Below are positions 8,183-16,831 of a stretch of DNA of 48,974 nt, one piece after another. This DNA is from Marinilabiliales bacterium. Lineage in GTDB: Bacteria > Bacteroidota > Bacteroidia > Bacteroidales > F082. The DNA lies in NCBI GenBank assembly GCA_002869365.1, contig PKTA01000171.1, positions 1-48,974 on the forward strand, in the 5' to 3' direction. Both the position numbers and the translations under genes were made by a program. Under the pieces are notes generated by a model. It had not been told where the DNA came from, did not search any database, and saw only the letters and a list, made by a program, of their open reading frames with translations. How positions within the stretch are numbered: the first letter of the stretch is position 1; each line of letters begins with the position of its first letter.

Positions 8183-9577
8183 ATGACAGATGCAATAAAC
8201 AAATCGCTAAGGGAATCCAAAGCCGCTCGCTGGGGAGCCTTGGCTGTGGTATCATTTACCATGCTAACAGGATATTACATTAACTATGTAATATCACCTT
8301 TAAAACCATTGCTTGAAAGAGAATTCTTATGGACAAGTAGCGACTTTGGAATTTGGAATAGTGCATATGGCTGGTTCAATGTTTTCTTCCTGATGTTAAT
8401 TTTTGGAGGATTGATTCTTGACAAAATGGGGGTTCGGTTTACTGGTATTGGAGCAAGTATTACAATGGTAATAGGAACCATATTTCAATATATAGCAATC
8501 GAACAAGTTTTCCCAATGGAGGGATTAATTTTTGGCATTAAAGCACAAGTAGCAATCGGAGCATTTGGTTTTGCTGTTTTTGGTGTTGGTGTTGAAGTTG
8601 CAGGAATTACGGTCTCTAAAGTCATTGTAAAATGGTTTAAAGGAAAGGAACTAGCTCTGGCGATGGGACTTGAGATGGCTACTGCACGTATGGGAACAGC
8701 CCTGGCCCTTGCATTACCTATACCTATGGCTACAGCTTGGTTTGGAACTAAACAACTTCCTGCCCTTTCAACCCCTGTTATGTTTGGACTTGCCTTATTA
8801 GTTGCTGGATTTGTAGCCTTTATTTGGTATACTTTCATGGACAGGAAACTTGAAAAGTCTGAAGGGATTACCGATGAAGTAAATGAAGAGGATGAATTTA
8901 AAGTAAGTGATATAGTTTTCATTTTAAAAAATAAAGGATTCTGGTTGGTAGCATTACTTTGTGTATTGTTTTACTCCGGAGTATTTCCATTCCTGTATTT
9001 TGCAACAGACTTAATGATTAATAAATATAGTGTAAACCCCGATTTTGCAGGATCTATACCTAGTCTGCTACCATTTGGAACAATTATTTTAACACCTCTG
9101 TTTGGAAGTATTTATGATAGAAAAGGTAAAGGTGCAACTATTATGCTGATTGGTTCAGTATTACTTTTAGTTGTTCATATTTTCTTTTCAATACCAAGTT
9201 TAAATCATTATTTTGTAGCTATTGCCCTTATTATCCTTCTTGGAATTACATTTTCGCTGGTACCATCAGCCATGTGGCCATCTGTACCAAAAATTATTCC
9301 TGAAAAGCAACTGGGAACAGCCTATGCTTTAATATTTTGGGTTCAAAACTGGGGATTAATGGGAGTACCTCTTCTTATAGGTTGGGCACTTGACTATTCT
9401 AACCCAGAAGTACTTTTAGCAAAAGCAAATGGAACAACAATTCCACCATATGATTATACTCTTCCAATGATGATTTTTGCCGTCACAGGATTTCTGGCTA
9501 TCATTGTTGCATTAATGCTTAAAGCAGAAGACAAGAAAAAAGGCTATGGCCTTGAATTACCTAACATGGAAAAATAA
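8183..9577 (+). CDS. MFS transporter, MFSD1-like; possible dipeptide transporter
   Basis: A 464-residue major-facilitator protein with about 12 hydrophobic helices. It carries the loop 2-3 motif as GGLILDKMGVRFTG and a later G-S-x-x-D-R-x-G-K-G (SIYDRKGKGA). The central segment WFKGKELALAMGLEMATARMG closely resembles, from memory, the corresponding segment of the eukaryotic lysosomal MFSD1 dipeptide transporter and its bacterial relatives. The gene is 16 nt upstream of a cytosolic dipeptidase gene in the same direction, which fits a dipeptide or amino-acid-derivative substrate. Family membership is solid; the substrate is inferred from similarity plus context. Confidence 0.88.
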   Translation: MTDAINKSLRESKAARWGALAVVSFTMLTGYYINYVISPLKPLLEREFLWTSSDFGIWNSAYGWFNVFFLMLIFGGLILDKMGVRFTGIGASITMVIGTIFQYIAIEQVFPMEGLIFGIKAQVAIGAFGFAVFGVGVEVAGITVSKVIVKWFKGKELALAMGLEMATARMGTALALALPIPMATAWFGTKQLPALSTPVMFGLALLVAGFVAFIWYTFMDRKLEKSEGITDEVNEEDEFKVSDIVFILKNKGFWLVALLCVLFYSGVFPFLYFATDLMINKYSVNPDFAGSIPSLLPFGTIILTPLFGSIYDRKGKGATIMLIGSVLLLVVHIFFSIPSLNHYFVAIALIILLGITFSLVPSAMWPSVPKIIPEKQLGTAYALIFWVQNWGLMGVPLLIGWALDYSNPEVLLAKANGTTIPPYDYTLPMMIFAVTGFLAIIVALMLKAEDKKKGYGLELPNMEK

Positions 9578-9593
9578 AAAAAAATTATATATT

Positions 9594-11054
9594 ATGAGTA
9601 AAGAAATATTAAAGTTAAAACCAGAAAGTTTATGGAAGAGTTTCTATGAACTTACACAAATACCTCGTCCATCAAAAAAGGAAGAAAAAGTAAGGGCGTA
9701 TTTAAAGAAGTTTGGAGAAGATTTAGGACTTGAAACCATTGTTGATGAAATTGGTAATGTTATTATCAAAAAGCCTGCTACTCCGGGAATGGAAGACCGC
9801 AAAGGTGTTATCCTTCAGGGACATATGGACATGGTTCCTCAGAAAAATGCTGATACTGATCACGATTTTGAAGAGCATCCTATCGACGCCTACATTGATG
9901 GCGAATGGGTTACAGCAAGAGGAACTACTCTGGGAGCCGATAATGGAATAGGTGTTGCTGCATCTATGGCTGTTTTAGAAGCAAAAGACCTTATTCACGG
10001 CCCTGTGGAGGCACTTATTACAATGGACGAAGAAACAGGTATGACAGGTGCAGAAAACCTTAAAGCAGGTGTGCTTGATGGCGACATTTTGTTAAACCTC
10101 GATTCAGAAGACGAAGGCGAACTTTATATTGGTTGCGCCGGTGGTGTCGACTCAAGTGGAGTTTGGGAATATAAAACTGATGCCGTTGCAGAAGGAACTA
10201 CCTCATACAAAATTAGTGTTAAAGGCTTAAGAGGCGGACACTCAGGATTAGACATCAATCTTGGCCGTGGAAATGCCAACAAAATAATGAATGTTCTGTT
10301 GATGAAAGCCACTGAGAAATATGGCGTCCGCATTGCAGAAATTAATGGTGGCAGCCTGAGAAATGCCATTCCTCGCGAATCATTTGTTATTGCTGTTGTT
10401 GCAGATGACAAAAAAGAGGCTTTCTTACAATATGTATCTGAATTTGAAGAAATTGCAAAAGATGAGTTTTCAAAAACAGAGCCTAATTTAATGGTTATTG
10501 CCGAAGAAACTGATGCTGCAAAGGAAGTAATTGAAGAAAAAGTTATTTCAAATTTATTTGAAGCAATATCTTCTTGTCCGAATGGAACAATTAAGATGAG
10601 CAAAGATTTTGAAGGAGTTGTAGAAACTTCCACTAATCTTGCAATTGTAAAATCAGATGGTAAGAAAATTGAGATTGCCACTCTTCAAAGAAGCCTTGAT
10701 AATGACGACAGAGATAAACTATCGGCAGAAGTAAGAGGTGCATTTGAAGCCGCAAAAGGTAAAGCAAACAGTACGGGTGCTTATCCGGGATGGAAACCAA
10801 ATCCTGAATCGGCTATCCTTAAAGAGATGAAAGATGTATACAACAACAAATACGGAAGAGTTCCTGAAGTAAAAGTTATACATGCAGGACTTGAATGTGG
10901 TATTCTTGGTGACACATATACCAATTGGGATATGATTTCCTTCGGACCAACTATCCGTAATCCACACTCCCCTGATGAAATGGTAAAAATTGATACTGTT
11001 CAGCTATTCTGGGATTATCTTGTGGAAACATTAAAATATATTCCAAAGAAATAA
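9594..11054 (+). CDS. pepD: Cytosolic non-specific dipeptidase / aminoacyl-histidine dipeptidase (M20C)
   Basis: A 486-residue metallopeptidase. The frame extends upstream to 9546 inside the transporter gene, but the ATG at 9594 gives the family N-terminus (MSKEILKLKPESLWKSF, then ITQIPRPSKKE-like residues) and is preferred. Zinc-site motifs are present: LQGHMDMVPQK, TLGADNGIG, TMDEETGMTGA and LNLDSEDEGELYIGCAGG. Near the end are HAGLECG and FGPTIRNPHSPDE. It hydrolyses dipeptides, classically Xaa-His, in the cytoplasm. It lies 16 nt after the MFSD1-like transporter, which suggests uptake coupled to hydrolysis. A strong hairpin follows the stop. Confidence 0.95.
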   Translation: MSKEILKLKPESLWKSFYELTQIPRPSKKEEKVRAYLKKFGEDLGLETIVDEIGNVIIKKPATPGMEDRKGVILQGHMDMVPQKNADTDHDFEEHPIDAYIDGEWVTARGTTLGADNGIGVAASMAVLEAKDLIHGPVEALITMDEETGMTGAENLKAGVLDGDILLNLDSEDEGELYIGCAGGVDSSGVWEYKTDAVAEGTTSYKISVKGLRGGHSGLDINLGRGNANKIMNVLLMKATEKYGVRIAEINGGSLRNAIPRESFVIAVVADDKKEAFLQYVSEFEEIAKDEFSKTEPNLMVIAEETDAAKEVIEEKVISNLFEAISSCPNGTIKMSKDFEGVVETSTNLAIVKSDGKKIEIATLQRSLDNDDRDKLSAEVRGAFEAAKGKANSTGAYPGWKPNPESAILKEMKDVYNNKYGRVPEVKVIHAGLECGILGDTYTNWDMISFGPTIRNPHSPDEMVKIDTVQLFWDYLVETLKYIPKK

Positions 11055-11061
11055 ATCATAA

Positions 11062-11090
11062 AGTCTCCTTCTGCAATGCAGAGGGAGACT
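11062..11090 (+). terminator. Stem-loop terminator after pepD
   Basis: A 13-bp stem, AGTCTCCTTCTGC (11062-11074) with GCAGAGGGAGACT (11078-11090), closes on a 3-nt AAT loop with one T-G wobble. The T tract after it is weak (CAATATTTTA), so it may act as an RNA 3'-end stabiliser as well as a terminator. Confidence 0.7.
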
Positions 11091-11128
11091 CAATATTTTA
11101 TAATAAGTGCTTTTTTTTAAAAAAAGTT

Positions 11129-11157
11129 TTTGCATATCAAAAATATTTATAATTTTG
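11129..11157 (+). promoter_or_regulatory. Strong Bacteroidota-type promoter for rpmH
   Basis: TTTG (11129-11132) and TAATTTTG (11150-11157), separated by 17 nt, match the Bacteroidota sigma-ABfr consensus TTTG/TAnnTTTG. The rpmH ATG follows 25 nt after the -7 box. Confidence 0.75.
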
Positions 11158-11182
11158 CACTCCCAAATTTAAAGATAAAGAA

Positions 11183-11332
11183 ATGACTAAAAGAACGTTT
11201 CAACCTTCGGTAAGAAAGAGAAAGAATAAGCACGGATTCCGTGAAAGAATGTCAACCGTTAACGGTCGTAAGGTGATTAAAGCCAGAAGAGCAAAAGGTC
11301 GTAAGAAATTAACTGTATCTGACGAACGCTAA
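11183..11332 (+). CDS. rpmH: 50S ribosomal protein L34
   Basis: A 49-residue, highly basic protein: [20 protein letters not shown], then [20 protein letters not shown] and KKLTVSDER. This matches the universally conserved L34 pattern KRTFQPS..RKR..KHGFR.RM.T..GR.V...RR.KGR. It is short and therefore easily missed. In many bacteria rpmH sits next to rnpA and dnaA; here neither is present and it is a single-gene unit with its own consensus promoter upstream and an intrinsic terminator about 50 nt downstream. Confidence 0.97.
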   Translation: MTKRTFQPSVRKRKNKHGFRERMSTVNGRKVIKARRAKGRKKLTVSDER

Positions 11333-11384
11333 TACTATTGTTGTTTTAGTTTCATAAGGATATATTTTAATAAAATTATCGTGT

Positions 11385-11413
11385 GGAGGTATGTTATCAT
11401 ATCTCCTTTTTTT
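11385..11413 (+). terminator. Rho-independent terminator of rpmH
   Basis: GGAGGTATG (11385-11393) pairs with CATATCTCC (11398-11406) through one G-T wobble and closes on a TTAT loop. Seven T residues follow (11407-11413), a textbook intrinsic terminator. Confidence 0.92.
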
Positions 11414-11675
11414 GTTTTCATACAATAAGATATTTTAATTAAAAAACACTAATTTATTAACCATCCCATTTTCTATTACATAAATTAAGGCTTAAACAAG
11501 CAAATTATTTAACTTCGCAATTCGAAATTAATGATAAAATGAATTTTGTATATCAAAATTAATTATCTGAATTTTCGTTATGTAATATTAACAATAGAGA
11601 ATTAATTTTTTTCGCATTTTCGCTCATTATCTGTACTTTGACAGATTTATGTTTGACGATAAATAATTAATAGTA
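11414..11675. other. AT-rich spacer between rpmH terminator and DUF4834 gene
   Basis: This stretch holds no open reading frame that resembles a protein and no RNA gene that I can recognise. Near its end, TACTTTG (about 11633-11639) is one base short of the -7 consensus and may mark the promoter of the DUF4834/YfhO/glycosyltransferase unit. Otherwise I see nothing specific. Confidence 0.5.
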
Positions 11676-11945
11676 ATGAAAATACTTTTCTGGATAATTT
11701 TTATTTTTATCCTTCTGGGATATGCCTTCAGACTTTTTTTGAGATATGGCCTGCCATGGCTTTTGGGAAAGATGATTAGGAATCAGCAAAATAAATATGC
11801 CGATTTTCAAGGGGGCGGAGTAAATAATCAAACCCAAAAACAAGAGGGAGAAGTGAAAATTAAAACCAATAAACAAAACAAACACCAACACAATTCCAAT
11901 GATGATGAGTTTGGTGAATATGTTGATTTTGAAGATGTTGATTAA
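11676..11945 (+). CDS. DUF4834-family small membrane protein
   Basis: An 89-residue protein with one hydrophobic helix at residues 2-20 (ILFWIIFIFILLGYAFRLF). A short amphipathic stretch (RYGLPWLLGKMIRNQQ), a Gln/Asn/Lys-rich linker and an acidic C-terminus (EFGEYVDFEDVD) follow. This layout matches the Bacteroidota-specific DUF4834 family, which commonly precedes a YfhO gene. It starts 27 nt before YfhO on the same strand, so the two are probably co-transcribed. Molecular function unknown; an accessory role for the neighbouring membrane protein is only an inference. Confidence 0.75.
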   Translation: MKILFWIIFIFILLGYAFRLFLRYGLPWLLGKMIRNQQNKYADFQGGGVNNQTQKQEGEVKIKTNKQNKHQHNSNDDEFGEYVDFEDVD

Positions 11946-11972
11946 ATTTTATAGAAATATAAAAACACAAAT

Positions 11973-14492
11973 ATGAATAAAAATATTTTTAAAACTTTAA
12001 CACCTTATATCATTGCTCTGGTAGTTTTTTTGAGCATAACCTTTGTTTACTTCTACCCTGTTCTGGAAGGCAAAAAACTTAAACAACACGACATTAAAAT
12101 GTTTAAAGGAATGTCGAAAGAAATTGTTGACTTCAGAGAATCCACAGGTGAAGAAGCGCTTTGGACAAACTCAATGTTTGGTGGAATGCCTGCATGGCAA
12201 ATTTCTGTTCATTATGGCGGAAATATGATGAGGTATGTGGACAAAATTACCACTTTAGGCCTTCCCTACCCTGCAGATTATGTGTTTTTATACTTCCTTG
12301 GCTTTTTTGTTCTTCTGCTTGTACTGCGAATCAATCCATGGGTAAGTCTGGTGGGGGCCATTGCCTTTGCCATGAGTTCATATTTTTTCATCATTCTGGG
12401 AGCAGGGCATACCTCCAAGGCACATGCAATAGGATATATGGCACCTGTGATGGCAGGAATTATACTTACGTTCAGAGGAAAATACCTTTGGGGCGGAATA
12501 TTAACAGCCATAGCTCTGGCATTGGAAATTTATTCCGGACACCTCCAAATAACCTATTATTTACTTCTTTTGGTTTTGGTTTATGGCATTTACCGCATAG
12601 TAGTTATGATCCAAACTAAAGATTACCAACATTTTATAAAGTCGGCAGTTATACTTATTGGGGCCGCAATTTTAGCAATACTAACACACTCAACCAACTT
12701 GTGGGCGACCTACGAGTATGGCAAAGATACGATGAGAGGTAAGCCCGAACTTACCAGTGAACAACATCTTAAATCATCTGGCCTCGATAAGGATTATATA
12801 ACAGCGTGGAGCTACGGAGTTGGTGAAACATGGTCTTTAATAATACCTAATGTAAAAGGTGGAGCATCGGCACTTATAGGTAACAGAAGTGAACTTGAAA
12901 ATGCTGACCCTAATTACCGTCAGGCCATAGCGCAGCAGGGTAGTGCTTACTGGGGAGACCAGCCCGGAACTTCAGGTCCGGTTTATATTGGAGTTTTGGT
13001 AATGTTCCTTTTTATACTGGGATTATTTATAGTAAACAACAAATTAAAATGGGCGCTGCTGGCAGCCACCATACTTTCTATTATGTTAGGATGGGGTAAA
13101 AACTTTATGCCGTTAACCGATTTCTTTATTGATTACTTCCCCGGCTATGCCAAATTCAGAGCAGTATCGATGATACTTGTTATAGCAGAACTGACTATCC
13201 CACTGCTGGCATTCATGGCTCTGCACAAAATATTTACCCAAAGGGAAGAAGTTAAAAAACATATCAAGATATTCTATTATACTATTGGTGGTTTGGGCGG
13301 AATAATGATTCTTTTCTATCTTTTGCCTGATACATTTTTTAGTTTTACTTCCTCTTATGAGGATGAGCAATTCCGACAAATGATGCGCGGTGAAAATGCG
13401 GCTCAAATAACTGCATTTATTGCAAATTTAGAAGCCGTTAGAATAGCAATTTTTAAGAATGATGTACTAAGAAGCCTTTTCTTCCTTATTGCCGGTGTAG
13501 GTTTTATTTATCTATATCTCATTAACAAACTTAATAAAACATTATTCATTTCACTTTTAAGTGTGTTGATTCTAATCGATATGTTTGGCGTTAATAAGCG
13601 TTATCTGAACAACGAAAAAACCGGAAGTAAATACCAACAATGGGAAAGTAAACGCGTAGCCGATAAGCCATTTACTCCATCAAAAGCCGATCAGATTATA
13701 CTTCAGGATCCGGATGATGATTTCCGTGTACTCGACCTTACCAAAAGCACATTTAATGATGCCAGCACATCCTATTTTCATATGTCGATAGGAGGTTATC
13801 ACGGAGCCAAATTGCAGCGTTATCAGGATCTTATTGAACATAATATTAGTGACGAAATGAGCAATATCATCGATGGTCTTCAAAAAGGTCAGGGATATGA
13901 TCAAATCACTCAGTTACTTGCCAAACAGCAAGTGCTTAACATGCTCAATACCAGGTATATTATATACAACCCCGAGGGCTCTCCATTGATGAACGATGCA
14001 GCCTATGGCAATGCATGGTTCGTTAAAAATCATGTTTTTGTAAATAATGCCGACGAAGAAATTGCTGCATTAAAAAACAATAATCTCAGAGAAACTGCTA
14101 TAATCGACAAACGATTTGAAGCCGATGTAAATACAGATTATACGTTTGACAAAAACGCATCTGTAAAACTACTTTCTTACCAACCAAATAAGCTTGAGTA
14201 CGAGTACAACTCTTCTTCAAACCAAATAGTAATATTCTCAGAGGTTTTTTACGACAAAGGCTGGAAAGCATATGTTGATGGTAAAGAAAGTCCCATATTC
14301 AGGGCAAACTATATTTTAAGAGCAATGAGCATCCCTACAGGAAAACATAAAATTGTATTTAAATTTGAGCCTACAGTATGGGCCGTAGGCGAAAAGGTTT
14401 CCTTTACATCTTCTTCAATATTAATACTATTATTACTATTTGCGTTCTACAGAGAATTTAAAACCTGCCGACAAAAGCAGGCAGAGGCATAA
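11973..14492 (+). CDS. YfhO-family multi-spanning membrane protein (glycosyltransferase-like)
   Basis: An 839-residue integral membrane protein. One helix lies near 10-30 and a dense block of helices spans about 100-560. A C-terminal soluble domain follows (about 565-800, including the segment around KVLRFEP-like VFKFEPTVWAVGEKV), and there is a last helix near the end. The YfhO family (PF09586) is related to GT-C type transferases; in Bacillus it is implicated in lipoteichoic-acid glycosylation. The first periplasmic loop carries acidic residues (KLKQHDIKMFKGMSKEIVDF, NSMFGGMPAWQ), as expected for GT-C-like proteins. Its TAA stop and the ATG of the next glycosyltransferase share one base (TAATG), so the two are translationally coupled. 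Confidence 0.9.
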   Translation: MNKNIFKTLTPYIIALVVFLSITFVYFYPVLEGKKLKQHDIKMFKGMSKEIVDFRESTGEEALWTNSMFGGMPAWQISVHYGGNMMRYVDKITTLGLPYPADYVFLYFLGFFVLLLVLRINPWVSLVGAIAFAMSSYFFIILGAGHTSKAHAIGYMAPVMAGIILTFRGKYLWGGILTAIALALEIYSGHLQITYYLLLLVLVYGIYRIVVMIQTKDYQHFIKSAVILIGAAILAILTHSTNLWATYEYGKDTMRGKPELTSEQHLKSSGLDKDYITAWSYGVGETWSLIIPNVKGGASALIGNRSELENADPNYRQAIAQQGSAYWGDQPGTSGPVYIGVLVMFLFILGLFIVNNKLKWALLAATILSIMLGWGKNFMPLTDFFIDYFPGYAKFRAVSMILVIAELTIPLLAFMALHKIFTQREEVKKHIKIFYYTIGGLGGIMILFYLLPDTFFSFTSSYEDEQFRQMMRGENAAQITAFIANLEAVRIAIFKNDVLRSLFFLIAGVGFIYLYLINKLNKTLFISLLSVLILIDMFGVNKRYLNNEKTGSKYQQWESKRVADKPFTPSKADQIILQDPDDDFRVLDLTKSTFNDASTSYFHMSIGGYHGAKLQRYQDLIEHNISDEMSNIIDGLQKGQGYDQITQLLAKQQVLNMLNTRYIIYNPEGSPLMNDAAYGNAWFVKNHVFVNNADEEIAALKNNNLRETAIIDKRFEADVNTDYTFDKNASVKLLSYQPNKLEYEYNSSSNQIVIFSEVFYDKGWKAYVDGKESPIFRANYILRAMSIPTGKHKIVFKFEPTVWAVGEKVSFTSSSILILLLLFAFYREFKTCRQKQAEA

Positions 14493-15793
14493 TGCGTAAA
14501 GTTCTGATAATAACGTATTATTGGCCCCCAAGTGGTGGTGGTGGAGTTCAGCGGTGGCTGAAGTTTGTCAAATATTTCAGGAACTATGGAATTGAGCCGG
14601 TAATTTTCACACCTGAAAATCCGGAGCGACCAAGTGTTGATACTTCACTTTTGGACGAAATTCCTGATGGTATAGAAATAATAAAAAACAAAATTTGGGA
14701 GCCATATTCCTTTTATAAAAAGTTCACAGGACGAAAAAAGTCTGATAAAATACAAACGGCATTTCTCAATGAGAAAAAGGTAAAAAGTAATTTATTGGAA
14801 AATATTGCTGTGTGGGTTCGAGGTAACATTTTTATTCCTGATGCTCGAAAATACTGGATAAAACCCTCCGTAAAACTTCTCAGCAATTATCTTAATAATA
14901 ATAAAATTGACGCAATAGTTACCACAGGACCTCCTCACTCAGCACACCTTATCGGATATCAACTTAAGCAAAATACAGGAATTCCCTGGCTTGCCGACTT
15001 CCGTGATCCATGGACTAATATAGATTATTACAAAGATTTGAAACTTGGTAAAAGAGCCGACAAAAAGCATCATAAACTTGAAAAACTTATACTGGAGAAA
15101 GCGGATAGCATTAGCGTTATAAGCCCCGGAATGCAAAGTGAATTTATGTCTATTGTAAATAGAAATTACCATATTATTCCCAATGGTTACGATTCTGAGG
15201 ATATTATCGACCATTCTATAACAGAAACAGATGAGTTTGTTTTATCACATATCGGCTCCATGAGCAAAACCAGAACACCATACAGTTTGTTAGAGGCTTT
15301 AAGTGAACTGATTATTGAAAATAAATCTTTCGACAAGAAATTAACAATAAAAAATGTTGGAAAAATCGACATGCATGCTCTTGAAAATTTCAAGAAAAAC
15401 AACTTAAGTGAAAAACTTGAAATCGTCGACTACCTCCCACATAATGAAGTTATTGCCGAGCAGCAATCGGCAAGCATGTTACTGTTATTGGTTAATGATA
15501 CGCCAAATGCAAAACTCATACTAACAGGTAAAATATTCGAATACCTGGCTTCTAAAAGACCCATAATCTGTATAGCACCTGAAGATGGTGATGCTGCTAA
15601 AGTTATAGATGAATGTGAGGCAGGAAAAACTTTCGGCTTTGAAGAAAAGGAAAAACTTAAACGTTACCTAGTTGAGAGTTTTGAAAAATTTGAAAGGGGA
15701 GAACTGGTGGCTAAAAGTAAAAATACAGAAATATACAGCAGGGAAAAATTAACGGAGAAAATGGCTAAAACTATTGAAGAGATTTGTAATTAG
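14492..15793 (+). CDS. Family-4-type glycosyltransferase
   Basis: A 433-residue GT-B fold protein. The N-terminal domain begins MRKVLIITYYWPPSGGGGVQRW, with the Gly-rich loop typical of family-4 enzymes. LADFRDPW (about 169-176) is a common acceptor-domain motif in Bacteroidota members. The C-terminal nucleotide-sugar domain includes VISPGM, IPNGYDSED, LTGKIFEYLASKRPIICIAP and the acidic patch EDGDAAKVI. It overlaps the YfhO gene by one base, suggesting that both act on the same lipid or polysaccharide. Its TAG overlaps the convergent gpsA stop by 4 nt. Sugar specificity unknown. Confidence 0.88.
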   Translation: MRKVLIITYYWPPSGGGGVQRWLKFVKYFRNYGIEPVIFTPENPERPSVDTSLLDEIPDGIEIIKNKIWEPYSFYKKFTGRKKSDKIQTAFLNEKKVKSNLLENIAVWVRGNIFIPDARKYWIKPSVKLLSNYLNNNKIDAIVTTGPPHSAHLIGYQLKQNTGIPWLADFRDPWTNIDYYKDLKLGKRADKKHHKLEKLILEKADSISVISPGMQSEFMSIVNRNYHIIPNGYDSEDIIDHSITETDEFVLSHIGSMSKTRTPYSLLEALSELIIENKSFDKKLTIKNVGKIDMHALENFKKNNLSEKLEIVDYLPHNEVIAEQQSASMLLLLVNDTPNAKLILTGKIFEYLASKRPIICIAPEDGDAAKVIDECEAGKTFGFEEKEKLKRYLVESFEKFERGELVAKSKNTEIYSREKLTEKMAKTIEEICN

Positions 15794-16788
15794 TGGCCAT
15801 TTGTTGACAGTATGCGATTAACAAAGTTAGTTATATCATAATACTCTTCATTGAAAACTTTATATAACTCTTTCATCATCAGTTTTTTTGTTTTTATGTG
15901 GCGTTTTTTGGCAATTTCTTCAATAAAAATATTGGTGGCAATTTTTCCTTCCAGAGTTACCTTTTCAGATATATCGGCAGTAAAAAAGCCTTTGCCTATT
16001 AACAAACCCAAAGTGCGGTTTCTACTCAAGTCGTTTAGGGCAGTAAGACTAAAATCCCCAAAACCACAATAATTAAACATAGTTTCTTCTTTACCTCCAA
16101 ATCTTGTCATAAGATATTTCATTTCGTTAATGGATTTGGTAAGAACAAGCGACCTCAAATTTGGCGAATCATAATGTGCATCTACAATTCCAACAATAAT
16201 TGCATATATATTTTTTAGGATACTTGCCAATTCCACTCCTACAACATCAGTACTGAAATCGAGATAAATGGATGTATTTTCAAATATCTTCTCGAAGAGA
16301 GGAAAACTTTTATCTCGCCTGGCGACAACAGTTAAACCGGTAGCCATATTGCTAATGATCTCTCGTGCGAATGAAGGCCCCTTCATGCTAACGATCTGAT
16401 TGGGAACTATTCTGGAAAGTCCCTGAGGAATAGTTTTATGGTCGGGACCGAATCCCTTGGCAAGGTTAACTATTAGCGATGTTGAATTTATAAGGTCTTT
16501 ATGCTTTTCGATATATCCCACAACAATGTTTGAAGGAATTCCAATAAAAATAATATCTGCATCCGATAAAACACCTTTATCCATGGTGGCTTTGAGCGAT
16601 TTATCAAGTTTTATTTGGGGAAAATACTTAGCATTAATATGATTCTGATTGATGGAATTAACCACATCTTCTTCTATGGAGAGCAAAGAAACATCAAATT
16701 CATTTTTCATACTCAGAACATTCCCAATTGCCGTGGAAATTGCTCCGCTTCCAATAAATACAATATTAAAATTTTCAATATTCTCCAT
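15790..16788 (-). CDS. gpsA: NAD(P)H-dependent glycerol-3-phosphate dehydrogenase
   Basis: A 332-residue protein of standard GpsA length. The nucleotide-binding loop is FIGSGAISTAIGNVL (about 11-25), a variant of GxGxxGTA. Further motifs are NLAKGFG, MKGPSFA (substrate loop), ELASILKNIYAIIVGIVD (with the catalytic Lys in LKN), CGFGDFSLTAL and SRNRTLG. It reduces dihydroxyacetone phosphate to sn-glycerol-3-phosphate for phospholipid synthesis. The sequence is somewhat divergent (IS for the usual GT in the first loop). It lies 43 nt after the flippase gene on the same strand and may be transcribed from the polysaccharide cluster. Confidence 0.88.
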   Translation of the reverse strand: MENIENFNIVFIGSGAISTAIGNVLSMKNEFDVSLLSIEEDVVNSINQNHINAKYFPQIKLDKSLKATMDKGVLSDADIIFIGIPSNIVVGYIEKHKDLINSTSLIVNLAKGFGPDHKTIPQGLSRIVPNQIVSMKGPSFAREIISNMATGLTVVARRDKSFPLFEKIFENTSIYLDFSTDVVGVELASILKNIYAIIVGIVDAHYDSPNLRSLVLTKSINEMKYLMTRFGGKEETMFNYCGFGDFSLTALNDLSRNRTLGLLIGKGFFTADISEKVTLEGKIATNIFIEEIAKKRHIKTKKLMMKELYKVFNEEYYDITNFVNRILSTNGH

Positions 16789-16831
16789 AAACTAAGGGGC
16801 AAATTTAAACAATTAACACTTAGTTTTTAAA

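Noticed and set aside
8485-8922. 145-codon reading frame antisense to the MFS gene
   Set aside because: Repetitive Pro/Thr/Ala composition mirrors the transporter's codons; no independent support.
10124-10681. 185-codon reading frame antisense to pepD
   Set aside because: It lies wholly inside a strongly supported peptidase gene, is Ser/Pro/Ile-rich in the way of antisense shadows and has no recognisable motif.
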